A stretch of 64,000 nucleotides of DNA from Carya illinoinensis. Lineage: Eukaryota; Streptophyta; Magnoliopsida; Fagales; Juglandaceae. The stretch covers positions 13,061,001-13,125,000 of the forward strand of contig NC_056761.1 of NCBI RefSeq assembly GCF_018687715.1, given 5' to 3'. Numbering within the stretch: position 1 is the stretch's first letter; every line of letters begins with the position of its first letter. Positions 37,920 through 49,293 of the stretch are shown here, in pieces. The notes beneath the pieces were generated by a model. The model saw only the letters and a program-made list of their open reading frames with translations, did no database searches and was not told the origin of the DNA. The position numbers were made by a program, and so were the translations under genes.

Positions 37920-39886
37920 TTTCTGTGTCTTCCACAAGCCCACCTATGTACATTCTGGCCATGGCCATGGGCAATTACTAATTCAACTGCACAGACACCT
38001 CAAGGCCATGGCCCAACTAATCCTTCATCTCCTACCCATCCCACCCTTAAACACAATCCTTCATATACAAGTCCATCATCCGAATTAAACACAAGCCCAT
38101 CATCCGAAGCCTCACCATTAGAACCAAGCTCGCCCTCTACTTCCCCTTCCTTGGACTCACCATTAGAACCTAGGACACAACCTTCATCATATTTCTCAGA
38201 CTCACATCTCCCCATCGAACACCCACCCTCAAACACTCACCCCATGCAAACCAGAGCCAAATCAAAAAACCTTGTCCAAAAATAAGAATGGATGGCATTA
38301 GTTCCTGGCCTTTACCTCATGCTCATGTGACTGCCATCCCAGATGAACCTACCTCTGTCACCGAAGCTTCAAAATTTTTAGAATGGAGACATGTGATGCA
38401 GATTGAATTTGATGCTCTCATGTCCACCAACACATTGTCATTGGTTCTCCCTGCCTCCAAACAGAATCTTGTTGGCTGTAGATGGATATTCAAAACCAAA
38501 CTTCTGTCGAACGGCTCCATTGAAAGGAGAAAAGTAAGACCGGTAGCCAAGAGCTATAGTCAACTTGAGAGCTTGGACTACAATGAAATGTTTAGTTCTG
38601 TGGTGAAACCCCCTTCAATCAGGTTAGTTCTCTCAATTGCCATTTCCTTTGGTTGGTTGATACAACAATTAGATGTCCAAAATGCATTTCTACATGGGAC
38701 ACTTGATGAACAAGTTTTTATGACTCAGTCACAAGGATTTGTACACCCTCAATTTCCTCATTATGTCTACAAGTTCAATAGATCTTTATATGGCCTTAAA
38801 CAGGCTCCATGAGCCTAGTATGCGCGATTGAGATCTCGGTTGCTTGAATTGGGTTTTATTGTTTCCAAATTTGATACGTCGTTGTTTATATACTAGCATC
38901 ACTCTGTGGTTGTATATTTTTTTGGTGTACGTGGATGATATCATGCTTACGAGTTCAAATTCAAAAGTTCTAGCTCAAATCATTTCGATTTTAAGCACTG
39001 ATTTTCCTATCAAAGACCTGGGGTCGATCTTTACATTATTTTTTGGGACTTGAATGCAATCGTACCAGCACTGGACTAAAGTTATCAAAAGGAAATACAT
39101 TTTGGAAATACTCAAAAAAACCAATATGTTGAATTGCAAGCCTGTAGGCAGTCCCATGTTTCCTTCCACCAAGCTATATGCCTTTGATTCAACCTTTGTG
39201 GAAGATCCCTCTTTTTATCAAAGTATAGTGGGAAGCTTGCAGTACTTATTATTTATAAGGCATGATCTTGCCTTTTCTGTCAACCGTGTGTGCCAATTTA
39301 TGCATTCTTCATGTTTATCTCATTGGCAAAGTGTTAAAATAATTTTATGATATCTAAAACACACATTGGACTATGGTCTCTGGATTATGCCTTCTCTCAT
39401 TTCTTCTCTAGCTGCCTACACCGACGTTGTTGGCTGTCCAGACGATTGAAAATCAACTAGTGGCTATTGTGTCTTTTATGGCAAGAAGTTAGTTTCATGG
39501 AGTTCAAAGAAGCAATCAACTATAGCTAGATCTAGTACAGAGACAGAATATAAAGCTCTAGCTCATGCTACTTATGAACTATTGTGGCTGCAATCACTCC
39601 TATTTGAGTTAGGAATATTTCTGACAAAACCTCCTACTCTTTACTATGACAATTTGGGGGTAACTTATCCCTCCATGAATCCAGTGATGCACTCCCATAC
39701 CAAACATGTCGATATTGACTATCACTTTGATCAGGATCGTGTCCAAGTAAAGGCTCTTCAAGTTTCTTTTCTATCAAGCAATGATCAAATTGCTGACATA
39801 TTTACAAAACCACTGTCAACCACCAAATTTTCAACATTGAGATCGAGCCTTACCATTCTTCTAGATATGCTTGGCTCATAGGGGCA

Positions 39887-40092
39887 TAATAGCAATAATC
39901 AGATTATCTCAAAGAAGGGCACCTCATCTGCACATACAAAGGACATGTCAAGTCAGAATCCTCTAGAATAATTCTATTATACACATGTCATCTTATTACT
40001 TGATGTATATAAATACCCACTTTGTAGCAAATACAATGCAATGAGAAAGAAACAATTCCCTTCAATTTTACTCTGCTTCATTTGTGTTAATA
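39887..40092 (+). repeat. 3' LTR of the complete copia element
   Basis: 206 bases, preceded by the polypurine tract ATAGGGGCA (39878-39886). It aligns with the 5' LTR apart from the 38-base difference and scattered substitutions. Confidence 0.9.
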
Positions 40093-40360
40093 CATACCAG
40101 CAGTGTCTTATATTATTCTCCTGAATGGCAGATGAAAAAGACGGTTGATTTCAGAGACATCTTGTGGACTCAAAAAGAGTTTGATGCCTTAATTGGATCT
40201 TCTGTGCTTCATCATGGAATTTGGATCTCTTGTATAAAGAGATAGAGATATGTATACCATAGCGGCAGTCTACTCGATTTGGAGGGGAAGAAACATATCT
40301 AGGAATCTTACATAATAGAATAGCTCTGCAAGTGTACAAAGTGCTATATGTTCTATGTTC

Positions 40361-42404
40361 TCATAAGCCCTGTTAGATGCTTATGAGAGTGTGTCGGGTC
40401 AGGAAAAAAAAAAACTGCTATGGTGTTCAGCAGTAATGTGGAGAGGGAAAAGAGTGAAGAAATTGAGCTGTTATGGGGAAATGGGGAGTTCTAACAATAT
40501 GAGAAATACCTTGTTCTACCACCAATAGTTGCTAGGTCAAAAAATAGGACTTTTCAATCCATTAAATAGAAAATATGGCAAAAACTCTAATGCTGGAAAG
40601 AAGAATTGCTTTCTCAAGGAGGGAAGGAAGTATTATTGAAAGTTGTAGCTCTCTCCATTCCCTTATATGCTTTGAGTTGTTTTCTTTTGCGTTGTAGTTT
40701 TTGTTCTGATTTAGAGAGTCTTGTGGCTAAATTCTAGTCGAGCCAAAAGCAAGAGGAAAGGAGGATCCATTGGGTGACTTGGAGTAGTATGTATCAGAGG
40801 AAATCAGAAGGAGGAATGGGTTTTAAGGATCTTAGGACATTCAATCTTGCTCTTCTTGCTAAGCAAGAGTGGAGATTAATTCAAGACGACGCTTCTTGGC
40901 TTTATAAAATGTTTATAGCAAGATACTTCTCAAAATCAGGTTTCTTTGAGGTTGGTTTGGGTCATTATCCTTCCAACACATGGAGAGGTATATGGGAAGC
41001 AATGCGATGGTTAAAAGAGGGATGTAGATGGAGGATATGAGATAGAAAAATAGCACAATTATGGATTGAAAAATGGAAACTTGGACATAAGGCTCTAATT
41101 CAAGAAGGTTTTGTAATTTTTGATGATAACAGAAAGGATATGGTGGAGATTTTATTAGCTAAAAATTAGAGATGCTGGGATATGGGGATACTTAGATATC
41201 TCTTCAATCCAAATGTGGTCATAGCAATAAGTAAGTTGATGATAGGACAAGAACATACAGTTGATAAATGGATTCGGGAACATGAAAGGAATGTCAAGTT
41301 TACAGGTAGAAGTTGCTATTTTTTTATATCAAACTAGTTAAGGGCTGCTGCAGTAGAGACTTCAGAGATGGGTAGACAATAGGTGGTCAAGAAGGCTTTG
41401 TAGAAATTACCAGTGCCAAGTAAGATTAAAATCTTTTCTTGGAGAGCATGTAGAGATGGCCTTCCAACTAAAGGATAATCTTATGAAGAAAAAGGTGATA
41501 CTGAAGGTAAGTGCAGCTTCTGTGAGTATCCAGTTGAGGACTCAAATCATGCTATGTTTAGTTGCAATGTTCTTCAAGATTCTTGGAAAAAGCTTTTCCT
41601 AGCTTAGCAATGAACCCGACTGCTAAGCTATATGAACCCGACTGCTAAGCTATTTGATTTAGTCTCTCAGATTTGTCAAATGAAGGGTTATGACAGCTTG
41701 GCCATTTTTTGCTCTCTGGCTTGGGGTTTCTGATATAGAATGAACAAGATAGCTTTTGAGAATGTGGTTTTGCCCACAAAACAGGTTTCTGAACATGCTA
41801 TAGGCCTTCTGAGAAGCTTCAAATCTGTTAAGGGTCAGTCTCATACACAATTGCAGAAGCACTCAGATGGTGTCCACCTCTAACTGAGTTTTTGAAGCTT
41901 AATATCGATGGAGTCATGTTTTGTGACCTTAAGAAGGCTGGAATTGGAGTGATTCTCAGGGATGATAAGGGTGAAATGCTTATGGCGGCAAGTAAGGCTG
42001 AAAATGAAGTGGAAAGCCTAGAAACCATTGAACTCTTGACTGTTTTTTGTGGGATGCAGCTGTGTGCTGGTAGGGCCGTTATGAACCTAATTGTGGAATT
42101 CGATTGCCTACTGCAGTCTCAAGAAGTGCTTGAAGAAGAATGATATGCTTGATTCTGAACTTGGGGCTCTTTATGGTGAAGTTATGAGATTAAAAACCTA
42201 TTTTGTATCTTGTTCTTTTACACATGTATTTAGAGAGGGTAACTCGGCAGCACATAGTCTTGCACGAAATGCTTAGAATATTGATAATATTGAGATATGG
42301 GAAGATTGTATTCCAGACTTTCTTTCTCAGGCTCTTTGGCATGATAAATGTTTGCCATTTTATCTTCAATGAAGTTGGTTTTCTATCCAAAAAAAAAAAA
42401 AAAA
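40361..42404 (+). mobile_element. LINE retrotransposon, 5'-truncated, inactive
   Basis: It starts inside RT (EKYLVLPPIVARSK near 40510, GGKEVLLKVVALSIPLYALS near 40620). GGMGFKDLRTFNLALLAKQE follows at 40810, then zf-RVT sequence (KIKIFSWRACRDGLPTKG near 41425, CSFCEYPVEDSNHAMF near 41515). RNase H is at 41892-42276 (LKLNIDGVMF, AGIGVILRDDKG, HVFREGNSAAHSLARNA). A 16-A tail closes it (42389-42404). Several stops and frameshifts. Copy B of the duplication shows the empty site, so both limits are well placed. Confidence 0.85.
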
Positions 42405-42621
42405 GATGCCATGTTTATTTATTTATTTACAAAATTTTATATAAAGTGACTTTTGCATACTCTTTGCACACTTCAATAATGTCATTGACAAAAACAGTTA
42501 TTTTATATTAAAAAATAATGTATCCAATCATATTAATAGAGTGCGTAAAAAATATACAAAAATAAGTAGTAGCATAACTCTTTTTTTTTTTTCTTTTATT
42601 ATGTTTTTCTAATATGGAAAC

Positions 42622-42657
42622 GGGGGGTGGGGGGTGGGTGGGGGCGGGGGCGGGGGT
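42622..42657 (+). repeat. G-rich tract with five or more G runs
   Basis: The pattern GGGGGGTGGGGGGTGGG, then TGGGGGCGGGGGCGGGGG, fits the classical G-quadruplex rule (four or more runs of at least three G with short loops). It lies in copy A of the duplication and is missing from copy B. Confidence 0.75.
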
Positions 42658-42925
42658 ACCATGCATGCCTCCCCGATCCCATGATTCAATTCGTCGTTCA
42701 CCGCCTATCAACGCTCTATCTAGTACACGTACCCCCTCAGTACCACAAATTCTCACTTTGTCGCATGAGCCACGTGCAGTAGCTTAGGTCCACAAGAATA
42801 TTATTACGTCACTGCATACAACAGCTAGCTGATATATATGACCTTCCACTTCAATTTTCTGTTTTTCCATAAGCCACTTTTAGCTCATCTTCCTCCAACC
42901 AATTAAAGATGTCGAAAAGTAGTAC

Positions 42926-43404
42926 TTCAACACGTTCAGGGATAAGCTTGGATTATAAGTTTGGAAGGGTTACCTACACTTAGGTCATTGAGATTTATTT
43001 GTAACCCCTTCAACGAATTGATAAAACAAAAGAGTAAAAAATAAGAAAGAAAAAATAAATTTTAAATTTGCATTCTTCCGATCTATATATATATATTGGA
43101 ATTAATTAAAAAAAATGTAACTATATGTCAACCATAAACTAAGTTTTGTATTTTACTAAATTTAAAAAGTTTTTAAATAGCTCAATTACATGACACGTAG
43201 CTAGCTATCCAATGAATGTTGGGATTTTTATTAAATATGCTTCACCGAGATAATTACAAACTTTAAAAAATAAATAATATAATGTAAATATGGTATTCTA
43301 ATTTTACCTCTTGAAATAAAATAGGAAAAGAAAGAAATTGTAGTTACCATAAAAGTTTAAGTGTCTAATATGATGATATATAAGAAAAACATATAATTAA
43401 AAAT
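42926..43404. other. AT-rich stretch between duplication copy A and a LINE fragment
   Basis: No gene or element end was recognised. Copy B ends at the window edge, so it is unknown whether this stretch is also duplicated. Confidence 0.4.
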
Positions 43405-43890
43405 TATAGACAATTTGCGAGGCACCCCTTAGACCGGCCATTTAAGAGCATTGACCAGGCCGGTTAGTGATAACTTGTGGACAAGAACAAGATCAAATGT
43501 GTCAAAAGCTAAAGAGATATACAAGTTGGGCAAGTGCACCTGATTATAATTTGTTTGTAAGAGCCTTGGAGGACCAACACACCTGATTATAAATCCAGTG
43601 CCTCTCATAGGATTGACCAAGGATATGTGATTCCCCTTGACGTATTTGGCTCCAAAAAAAGAAGCCCACAAAGACTTTTCAGCTATTATTTTCCAAGCAA
43701 ATTTATTCATATGTAATGCTTTTTAGACTTCATGTAAATTCCTCAAACTGACTCCCCCCCTCCCCCCCCCCCCCCCCCCCCTTAATCGGTTTGTTAATTT
43801 TATCCCAAGCCACCCATTTGTTTTTTAGCTTCCCATTATGATCCACAGCCCAAAAAAATGTACTAAGCAACGATGAAGGGAATCAATTAC
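43405..43890 (-). mobile_element. LINE RT fragment, split by the CACTA element
   Basis: The minus strand encodes the end of a LINE RT region: IDSLHRCLVHFFG next to the CACTA end, then AVDHNGKLKNKWVAWDKINK with a frameshift, then MNKFAWKIIAEKSLWASFF and AKYVKGNHISLVNP. The upstream piece lies beyond the transposon at 63409-63453 (VPIHLPYAIHIPKSV). A 20-C run (43762-43781) falls inside and contributes to the frameshift. Both LINE ends are truncated. Confidence 0.75.
43762..43781 (+). repeat. Homopolymer run of 20 C
   Basis: Preceded by seven C and a T (43754-43761). It lies in the LINE fragment, where related copies would encode glycine codons on the minus strand. Confidence 0.9.
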
Positions 43891-43904
43891 CACTACAAGA
43901 AATA
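43891..43904 (+). repeat. Left terminal inverted repeat of the CACTA element
   Basis: CACTACAAGAAATA, preceded by the target duplication TAC. Confidence 0.95.
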
Positions 43905-43989
43905 AGGGATTTTACCACGAATTGGAAATCCCATGACAACCACTGGTGGGCAATATGGACTTTATGGCACAAAAAGTCACCAACGCATA

Positions 43990-44395
43990 AAGTTTTCCCA
44001 AATGTCACCAGATTGCGTGCGGCGAGCCATAAGCCGTGGGTATTCGTGGCCTTCAACGACGACATTGGTGTCGTGTTAAAAGCTTTGGGAATTGGCAATT
44101 AAGTCTTTTGCCTCTTCCACAATGTAAACAATATTGCTTCGTTGCCCATTTACTCCCCGACCCCCAACCTGCAAAATCCCCAACATCCTTCGAATACTCT
44201 CATCTGGGTGCATCAACGCCGGTGGTTTGCTTGCGTCGGCCCCCTTCGACGTACGTCCAGTCGCTGCCGACAGTTGCCGCCCTGTTCCTCTCTTCTGCCG
44301 CCAGTTGACGCCACGCACGACTAGGGCGGCGTGTTCTCTTCAGGGAATCGTTATTAACTCTCCCTCTCCGCCTGGTAAATCGTAATTAATTCTCT
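43990..44395 (+). promoter_or_regulatory. GC-rich left region of the CACTA element, presumed transposase promoter/leader
   Basis: This 400-base part is rich in C, G and CpG (for example GACGACATTGGTGTCG and CCTTCGACGTACGTCCAG) inside an otherwise AT-rich element. A donor-like site CGCCTG|GTAAATC lies near 44373, and the transposase ATG directly follows an acceptor-like CACATACAG at 49722. A leader exon here joined to 49723 over a 5.3 kb intron is therefore plausible. Overlapping open frames on both strands look like GC-driven artefacts. Confidence 0.4.
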
Positions 44396-45772
44396 GTGGA
44401 TTAAAAATCTCTGGTTCATGAGTCCGGTTTCTTCTTCACAGTTTTGGAGCTGTGAAGTGTTTAGCCATAACATCACATAATTAGGTATAAGGTTTAATGC
44501 CAATTCCAAATTTTAATTTCCTTTCTTTAGGTAGATCTATGCACATGCTAGAAACCTTTCATTTCCTTACAACAATTGCTGCAAATTAATCGTGTTAATT
44601 ACGTGGTGGCACCTTGGTTATGCAGGAGAATGTAAACCTGCTGCCAATGGCTTTCTTGAGCTCTTCACCCTACGGTGTTATTTCATTTTCCTGAATTCCA
44701 CGTGTAAGAGCAGTTTTATGGAATTAATTATCAAATTCCATAAAACTGAAGTGAAACATGGGAAATATGTTTGATTTTTCCCACTGTTGAGACTGATGCA
44801 GCTCCTTGGGGATCAATTAACCACTAATTGTCTTCCCTTAGTTCTGTTAGATGTTGATGGAAATTAACTTACCTGTTTATATTTGTTGTATTAACATGAA
44901 GTATGAAGCACAAACATACACACACACACATATGGGAATATATATATATATATATATATGTAAGGATTAATCCATACCAAGTTGGGTTACAACACGGACT
45001 ACTGGCACGAAAAGCCTCCGTAATGCCTCAACTCAGATATATTCCACTGCATGGGAGGCATGAAATCGATCACTTGTAATCAGTTCACTGAGATCTGAAT
45101 GTAGAACTCGAATCCATCCTGTGTTTCGGATAAAATTTTACTCTGGTCTAACACACTTATTCAGTGGGGGTTTTAAATATGGGATTCCTTCTTTACCCAT
45201 ATTGGCTTATCTGAACGGAGCAGGTGAGTGAGTAAGCCAGCAAGAAAACATTGTAGTTGCCATAACTCAAAGTGCTCAGTCTCTTCTAGGGATCTTGCCC
45301 TGTTTTCACCCAGCTGTGTAATTAATTAAAATAGTTTGTTACCACCGTCAATCGTAGATAACTTTGTACCCTTGACTTGAAAAAATTTCTGCCATCAATG
45401 ATGTAGTACTAATTACCCACAGTATCCCATAGTCCAAGGTTAACTATGGTTCCAGCAACCACCACATTAGCACTAAGTAGTTGTCGAATACCCACGAGAC
45501 ACATAAAGGATTAGGATTGAGAAGTAGAAAACATCATCTATACTGTTATTTATATATATGATAACAATGTATAATTTCAGACTTTCTTGTAGTTGGGTGA
45601 TGTGTAAATTAAGATAGTATCAAGTAATTAATTAACATAACACTAACATATTGCTGAATGTATTGCCCTGTATAAGTTATGGGCATGCATGTCTTTCCAA
45701 CGGCTCGATGACCAACTGGGTCACACTTGATGTTGTTTGCCATCCTCATAAGAAAAGCCCCTCTTGACACTC

Positions 45773-45806
45773 TTTTAATGAAAAGGAAGCTTCCTTTTCA
45801 TTAAAA
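45773..45806. repeat. Perfect 34-base palindrome
   Basis: Arms TTTTAATGAAAAGGAA and TTCCTTTTCATTAAAA meet at GC, giving one uninterrupted palindrome centred on AAGCTT. Confidence 0.95.
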
Positions 45807-45884
45807 TCCCAGCAGAGCTTCCTGACCTATGCTGGGCTTTACTTCCATTTCTTAGCTCAAACCCTATATATGATGATATATCTT

Positions 45885-45886
<2 letters not shown>

Positions 45887-45930
<44 letters not shown>
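45887..45930 (+). repeat. (TC)n microsatellite
   Basis: An uninterrupted TC run of about 22 units inside the CACTA interior. Confidence 0.9.
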
Positions 45931-45932
<2 letters not shown>

Positions 45933-47166
45933 CAAAATACAACTACATATCATCATATCAATGTGGTGATTAAAGAAATGGTTGCAGCAAGTTATGTACT
46001 CCTGACTTTGAGGTTGAGTTCCAATTTAATTAGTATAGAAAAGGATGGGTGAATGGTGTGATAATTTCTCAATATGGGAATCTAGCCTAGCACCTTACTA
46101 TCAGCAGTTCCTGTTTCAAAAAATGAGGAACTGCTAATGGATTTCTGTTCCTTTATGGGGAAGGCCTACATGACCTACAAGTAGCGGAAGGCCCAACTAT
46201 CAATGGGGTGTATTGGTTGTTAGTTGGTTAAGTATTGTTGGCTATCAGAGATAGATTAAACTATACGAATACTAAGAAAAAATAACAGTCATAGTAACTT
46301 TACTCTCCAAAACTCTATGAGTTCGAGTAACCATCACTGTCTCTAGAATTGAGATGATTATCCTCATCATAGGTTTTTTCCACAAGCATGTTTTAAATTC
46401 TAAATAGTTGGTACATTTCGAATGCATCGGGATTTCATGCTCTGGTCCCATTTGAGTTTAATCATCTATTTAACTCATCAGGATCTCGCCATGGAGAGGC
46501 TGTAGGCTGGCTGTCTTAGTAAATATCATATGCCTCACAGGATCCTATACATATCTATGCATGTTTCTGACTCAACCATGAATGTCCCATGTGAGGCAGC
46601 AGGATTATGGGTATTTTGCAACAAAAATCCTCAATTGTGATAAAAAAAAATCCTTATATTTGCATGTAAATATAGTTTACGCTAAAATAATCTGGGAACA
46701 TGTGAGCATCAGGTGTGTGTAGTGCATGTATATTGTATATATGTTAAAATATCTACAATATCATTATCTGAGTTGGATATACAATGGTCTTTCCTTAGTA
46801 TTTGGTTGTATAAATTGATGTGCTTAGTTTGTCGAAGTTCACTACATCCTGTTTTAATTACACCAGTACTACTGGATTAATTTACTGTATAAAACTGGGT
46901 GCTCTTGCGTTTTGGGTTTAATACTGCCTCCACTATAGTTCAGCACAATATGAAACTTTGGTTTGCATTCTGAAAGTCTCTGTTGTAGCTTGTCTTTCAT
47001 TTTTATTCGAAATGACATGTAAAAATTCTGCTGGAAGTATGAACTGTCGATATGGTATCATTTCTTGTTGGCTTACCTTTTTTTCTTTGCTATAACCACC
47101 TCATTGTTAAGCACGAGTTGTATGAAATGGTTTTTTGCTACACATGCAAGTGTTGGTTAGGAAATT

Positions 47167-47240
47167 ATGTTTGGCTAAACCAGTTTAAAATGACATAACT
47201 AAATATGTTTGGCTAAACCAGTTTAAAATGACATAACTAT
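47167..47240 (+). repeat. 37-base tandem duplication
   Basis: The unit TATGTTTGGCTAAACCAG, then TTTAAAATGACATAACT, occurs twice back to back, nearly perfectly. Confidence 0.85.
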
Positions 47241-48024
47241 GTCATTTTCGTAAATACTTGCTAATTTTGTTCTATATTGTCTATCTCAGTTGCTTATATT
47301 TGAGTGTTTCTAACTTACTGGTTTTATTATAATGTATGATTCATTCACATCTGTCTAGTGTGTATTCACTATCTATTTATTATACTGTTCTCAATCATTC
47401 GTAAGAGGCCTTGATCTAGTTATAGACATGAAACTGAAGTTGATATTAATATTGTTCATATTATTGGTCGATGAACTACGGTTGTGTTCAGTTGTCTTTA
47501 ACACTCAAACTTTCAAATGACAGCAAGCATTCTAAACTAGTATAAACATTGTTTGGTTAGTTGCTCTCTGTTGTTCTATAGCAACTCGGGTTAGGCAACA
47601 TGTTTGGTCCATGAATAAAAGTGATAACTACAGTTTTGCCTGCTTAATAGTCAGTTACATAACGTCACTTTATCTCACGGAACATTCCTGTTGGACCATG
47701 TTGTCATATCTGGAAAATCTCTAGCAACCAATGAGGAATATTCTGGCAGACTTATTATAAGTTTTGCTAATCACAATATTTTGCCATTTCCAAAAAGTTT
47801 TCCTCTCTAATTGATAGCATCTGAGTAGGCTGATTTAGGGATGTATTTGGTAACTCATCCGATTGATTTTGATTCTACTTCAGATTTGTTATTAAGCTAA
47901 AATGATTACAACTGATTGTTGCTACTTTCCCGTGTCTTGTATATAGTTTTATGGTTTTTCCATCCATTATCCACTCATATATTCTTCCCTTGTCATTTCT
48001 TTCTGCCATTTTTTGGCTTCACAG

Positions 48025-48066
48025 GGTGTTGCTGTGAAGTGTCCGCTCTATTGGGTCAACACAAAG
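48025..48066 (+). other. Possible 42-base captured exon in the CACTA interior
   Basis: Between a TTGGCTTCACAG acceptor and an ACAAAG|GTTAGT donor lie 14 codons with no stop (GVAVKCPLYWVNTK). A pyrimidine-rich tract precedes it. It could be a host exon picked up by the transposon, a leader exon, or chance. I cannot name a source gene. Confidence 0.2.
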
Positions 48067-49032
48067 GTTAGTATCTGCTGACTTGGAAACCCTTGCTTCA
48101 AGTTACCTTAATATGCTTGATGGGTTATTTTTGCCATATAATGTACTTTTTTTCTTTCGGAATATATATATTTTCTATTGGTTTAATGCATAAACCAAAC
48201 CCTATAACATTTATCATCCCTTATGTTGTGATTTATATTGTTATCAGAAATTCATGTCGAGTGTGTATAAACTTTCCATTGGAAATGATCATGTTTATTA
48301 TATGTTGGTTAGTGTCATATCTTGACCGATTGGATATAGCATTGGCCATCACGGTATATGCATGTAGGTAAATTTACTTACCTACACACCATGTCATGAA
48401 ACTTTTCTTAGCTTTGCAATATAATGGTCATGTTATTTGTGGATGACACATGGTTGTCATTGACTCTACTGCGTGTTAGAGCACATCGCATGCATAGCAT
48501 GTACTTCACATGTTTGCATTATGCTTCAAGCACCACAGAATTATGTTTTTTGTATTATTCTCTCCATTATAAAATAGATTTTGCTCTGAAATCAGAAAGG
48601 TTGGCCATCTTTCAACTAGATTTTGAAAGATGCCAGATTTTTTCAGGGAACAATAACATCCCTTTAGATGCCATCCTAAAGCAGGCTTCCCATTCTAGGG
48701 CTTCAATATGGCAAACAATGGGAATAGAGTTGTTTGCAAATATCCTTATTCTGTATGATTATCCAGAAAGGAATTTAAATGTTAGGATAGTTCCCCTTCA
48801 TTGATATTAGAGTTTCTAGATTTAAAGATATTCTCCCAAATTTACTTTTATATGTCTTTCCATGCATATTGGACTGCTGACTTCAATGGAGCTATTTTGA
48901 AGTCATATAGTACATTGGATTCCATAAACCCTCTTGAAAGCCCCAAATGTTTCTACAAATCCACACCCCATTGCAAGCATGAATATAAGGCTACATTATG
49001 ATACTTGTCAAATTAGTGTCTTCTGGGTGTTA

Positions 49033-49061
49033 TATTGGACAGTTATGTCAACTGTCCAATA
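49033..49061. repeat. Perfect hairpin, 12-base stem, 5-base loop
   Basis: TATTGGACAGTT and AACTGTCCAATA flank ATGTC. Confidence 0.9.
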
Positions 49062-49255
49062 GGTATATAACGTTTTAAAATTTATTACGTTGCCAAATAA
49101 GGTCTTTCTTGGGCTGATTTTCCTCAAATTGAAAACATACCTCTACTGAGATAGCTCTTTTCCAGCTGGCATTGATGTATAGTTTGCCCGGTTTAAATGC
49201 AATATTTTCTTGAACGTAAGCAAGCAGAGCCATATAATTAATTATAACTTTTCGT

Positions 49256-49293
49256 AGGTAGGAATGTTGTTTTCCTTGACAACATTCCTACCT
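49256..49293. repeat. Perfect hairpin, 15-base stem, 8-base loop
   Basis: AGGTAGGAATGTTGT and ACAACATTCCTACCT flank TTTCCTTG. It lies about 430 bases upstream of the transposase start. Confidence 0.9.

Larger units (their letters stand above)
35329..40092 (+). mobile_element. Ty1/copia retrotransposon, structurally complete, coding region broken
   Basis: LTRs are at 35329-35572 and 39887-40092. Target duplication CATAC is exact (35324-35328 and 40093-40097). A primer site and polypurine tract are present. Gag (about 35573-36290) has LLWKTQIMPYLKGKNLFGHI. An intact zinc knuckle CQVCHKHGHTANSC lies near 36483-36524. The protease active site is altered (VSAATHYF where D-T/S-G-A is expected, near 36645). 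Then come GAG-pre-integrase (HILLGHPSMKL), integrase (37200-37790), RT (38300-39060, with YVDD near 38925) and RNase H to ADIFTKPLS (39800). Stops and frameshifts disable it. It sits in the intron of the GTE-like remnant. Confidence 0.9.
35165..40245 (+). pseudogene. Two exons resembling a bromodomain GTE-type transcription factor
   Basis: Exon A (35165-35284) follows a TTTATTTCAG acceptor. It encodes IRAAETITQIKEELLKQRRE and RERDATRAALRK, ending at a GGAAG|GTTATT donor. Exon B (40132-40245) follows a GAATGGCAG acceptor and encodes MKKTVDFRDILWTQKEFDAL, IGSS and a short tail to TAG. The two join in phase 0. The joined charged helix followed by a Met-x-K-TV-type box resembles the segment after the NET domain in plant GTE proteins (family knowledge). 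Exon A has one in-frame TAG (codon 8, context KA*IRA). No bromodomain exon was found nearby, and a 4.8 kb copia element fills the intron. Most likely a gene remnant. Confidence 0.45.
40240..42925. repeat. Segmental duplication, copy A (interrupted by a LINE)
   Basis: 40240-40360 and 42405-about 42925 match 63454-63574 and 63576-64000 in the same order and orientation. The two halves of copy A are separated by a LINE that copy B lacks. The right half contains a CCACGTG word (42769-42775) and a TATATATGACC word. It ends in ...CCAACCAATTAAAGATGTCG, which looks like a promoter plus a possible start codon at 42909. Copy A also has a G-rich insert that copy B lacks. Confidence 0.8.

Noticed and set aside
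44036..44385. Open frames on both strands in the GC-rich left end of the CACTA element
   Set aside because: They overlap each other in several frames, have no recognisable domain, and are expected from high GC content with few stop codons.
48093..49001. Three adjacent open frames (92, 126 and 66 codons) upstream of the transposase
   Set aside because: No domain, no shared frame or splice logic. They fit chance frames in the CACTA interior.
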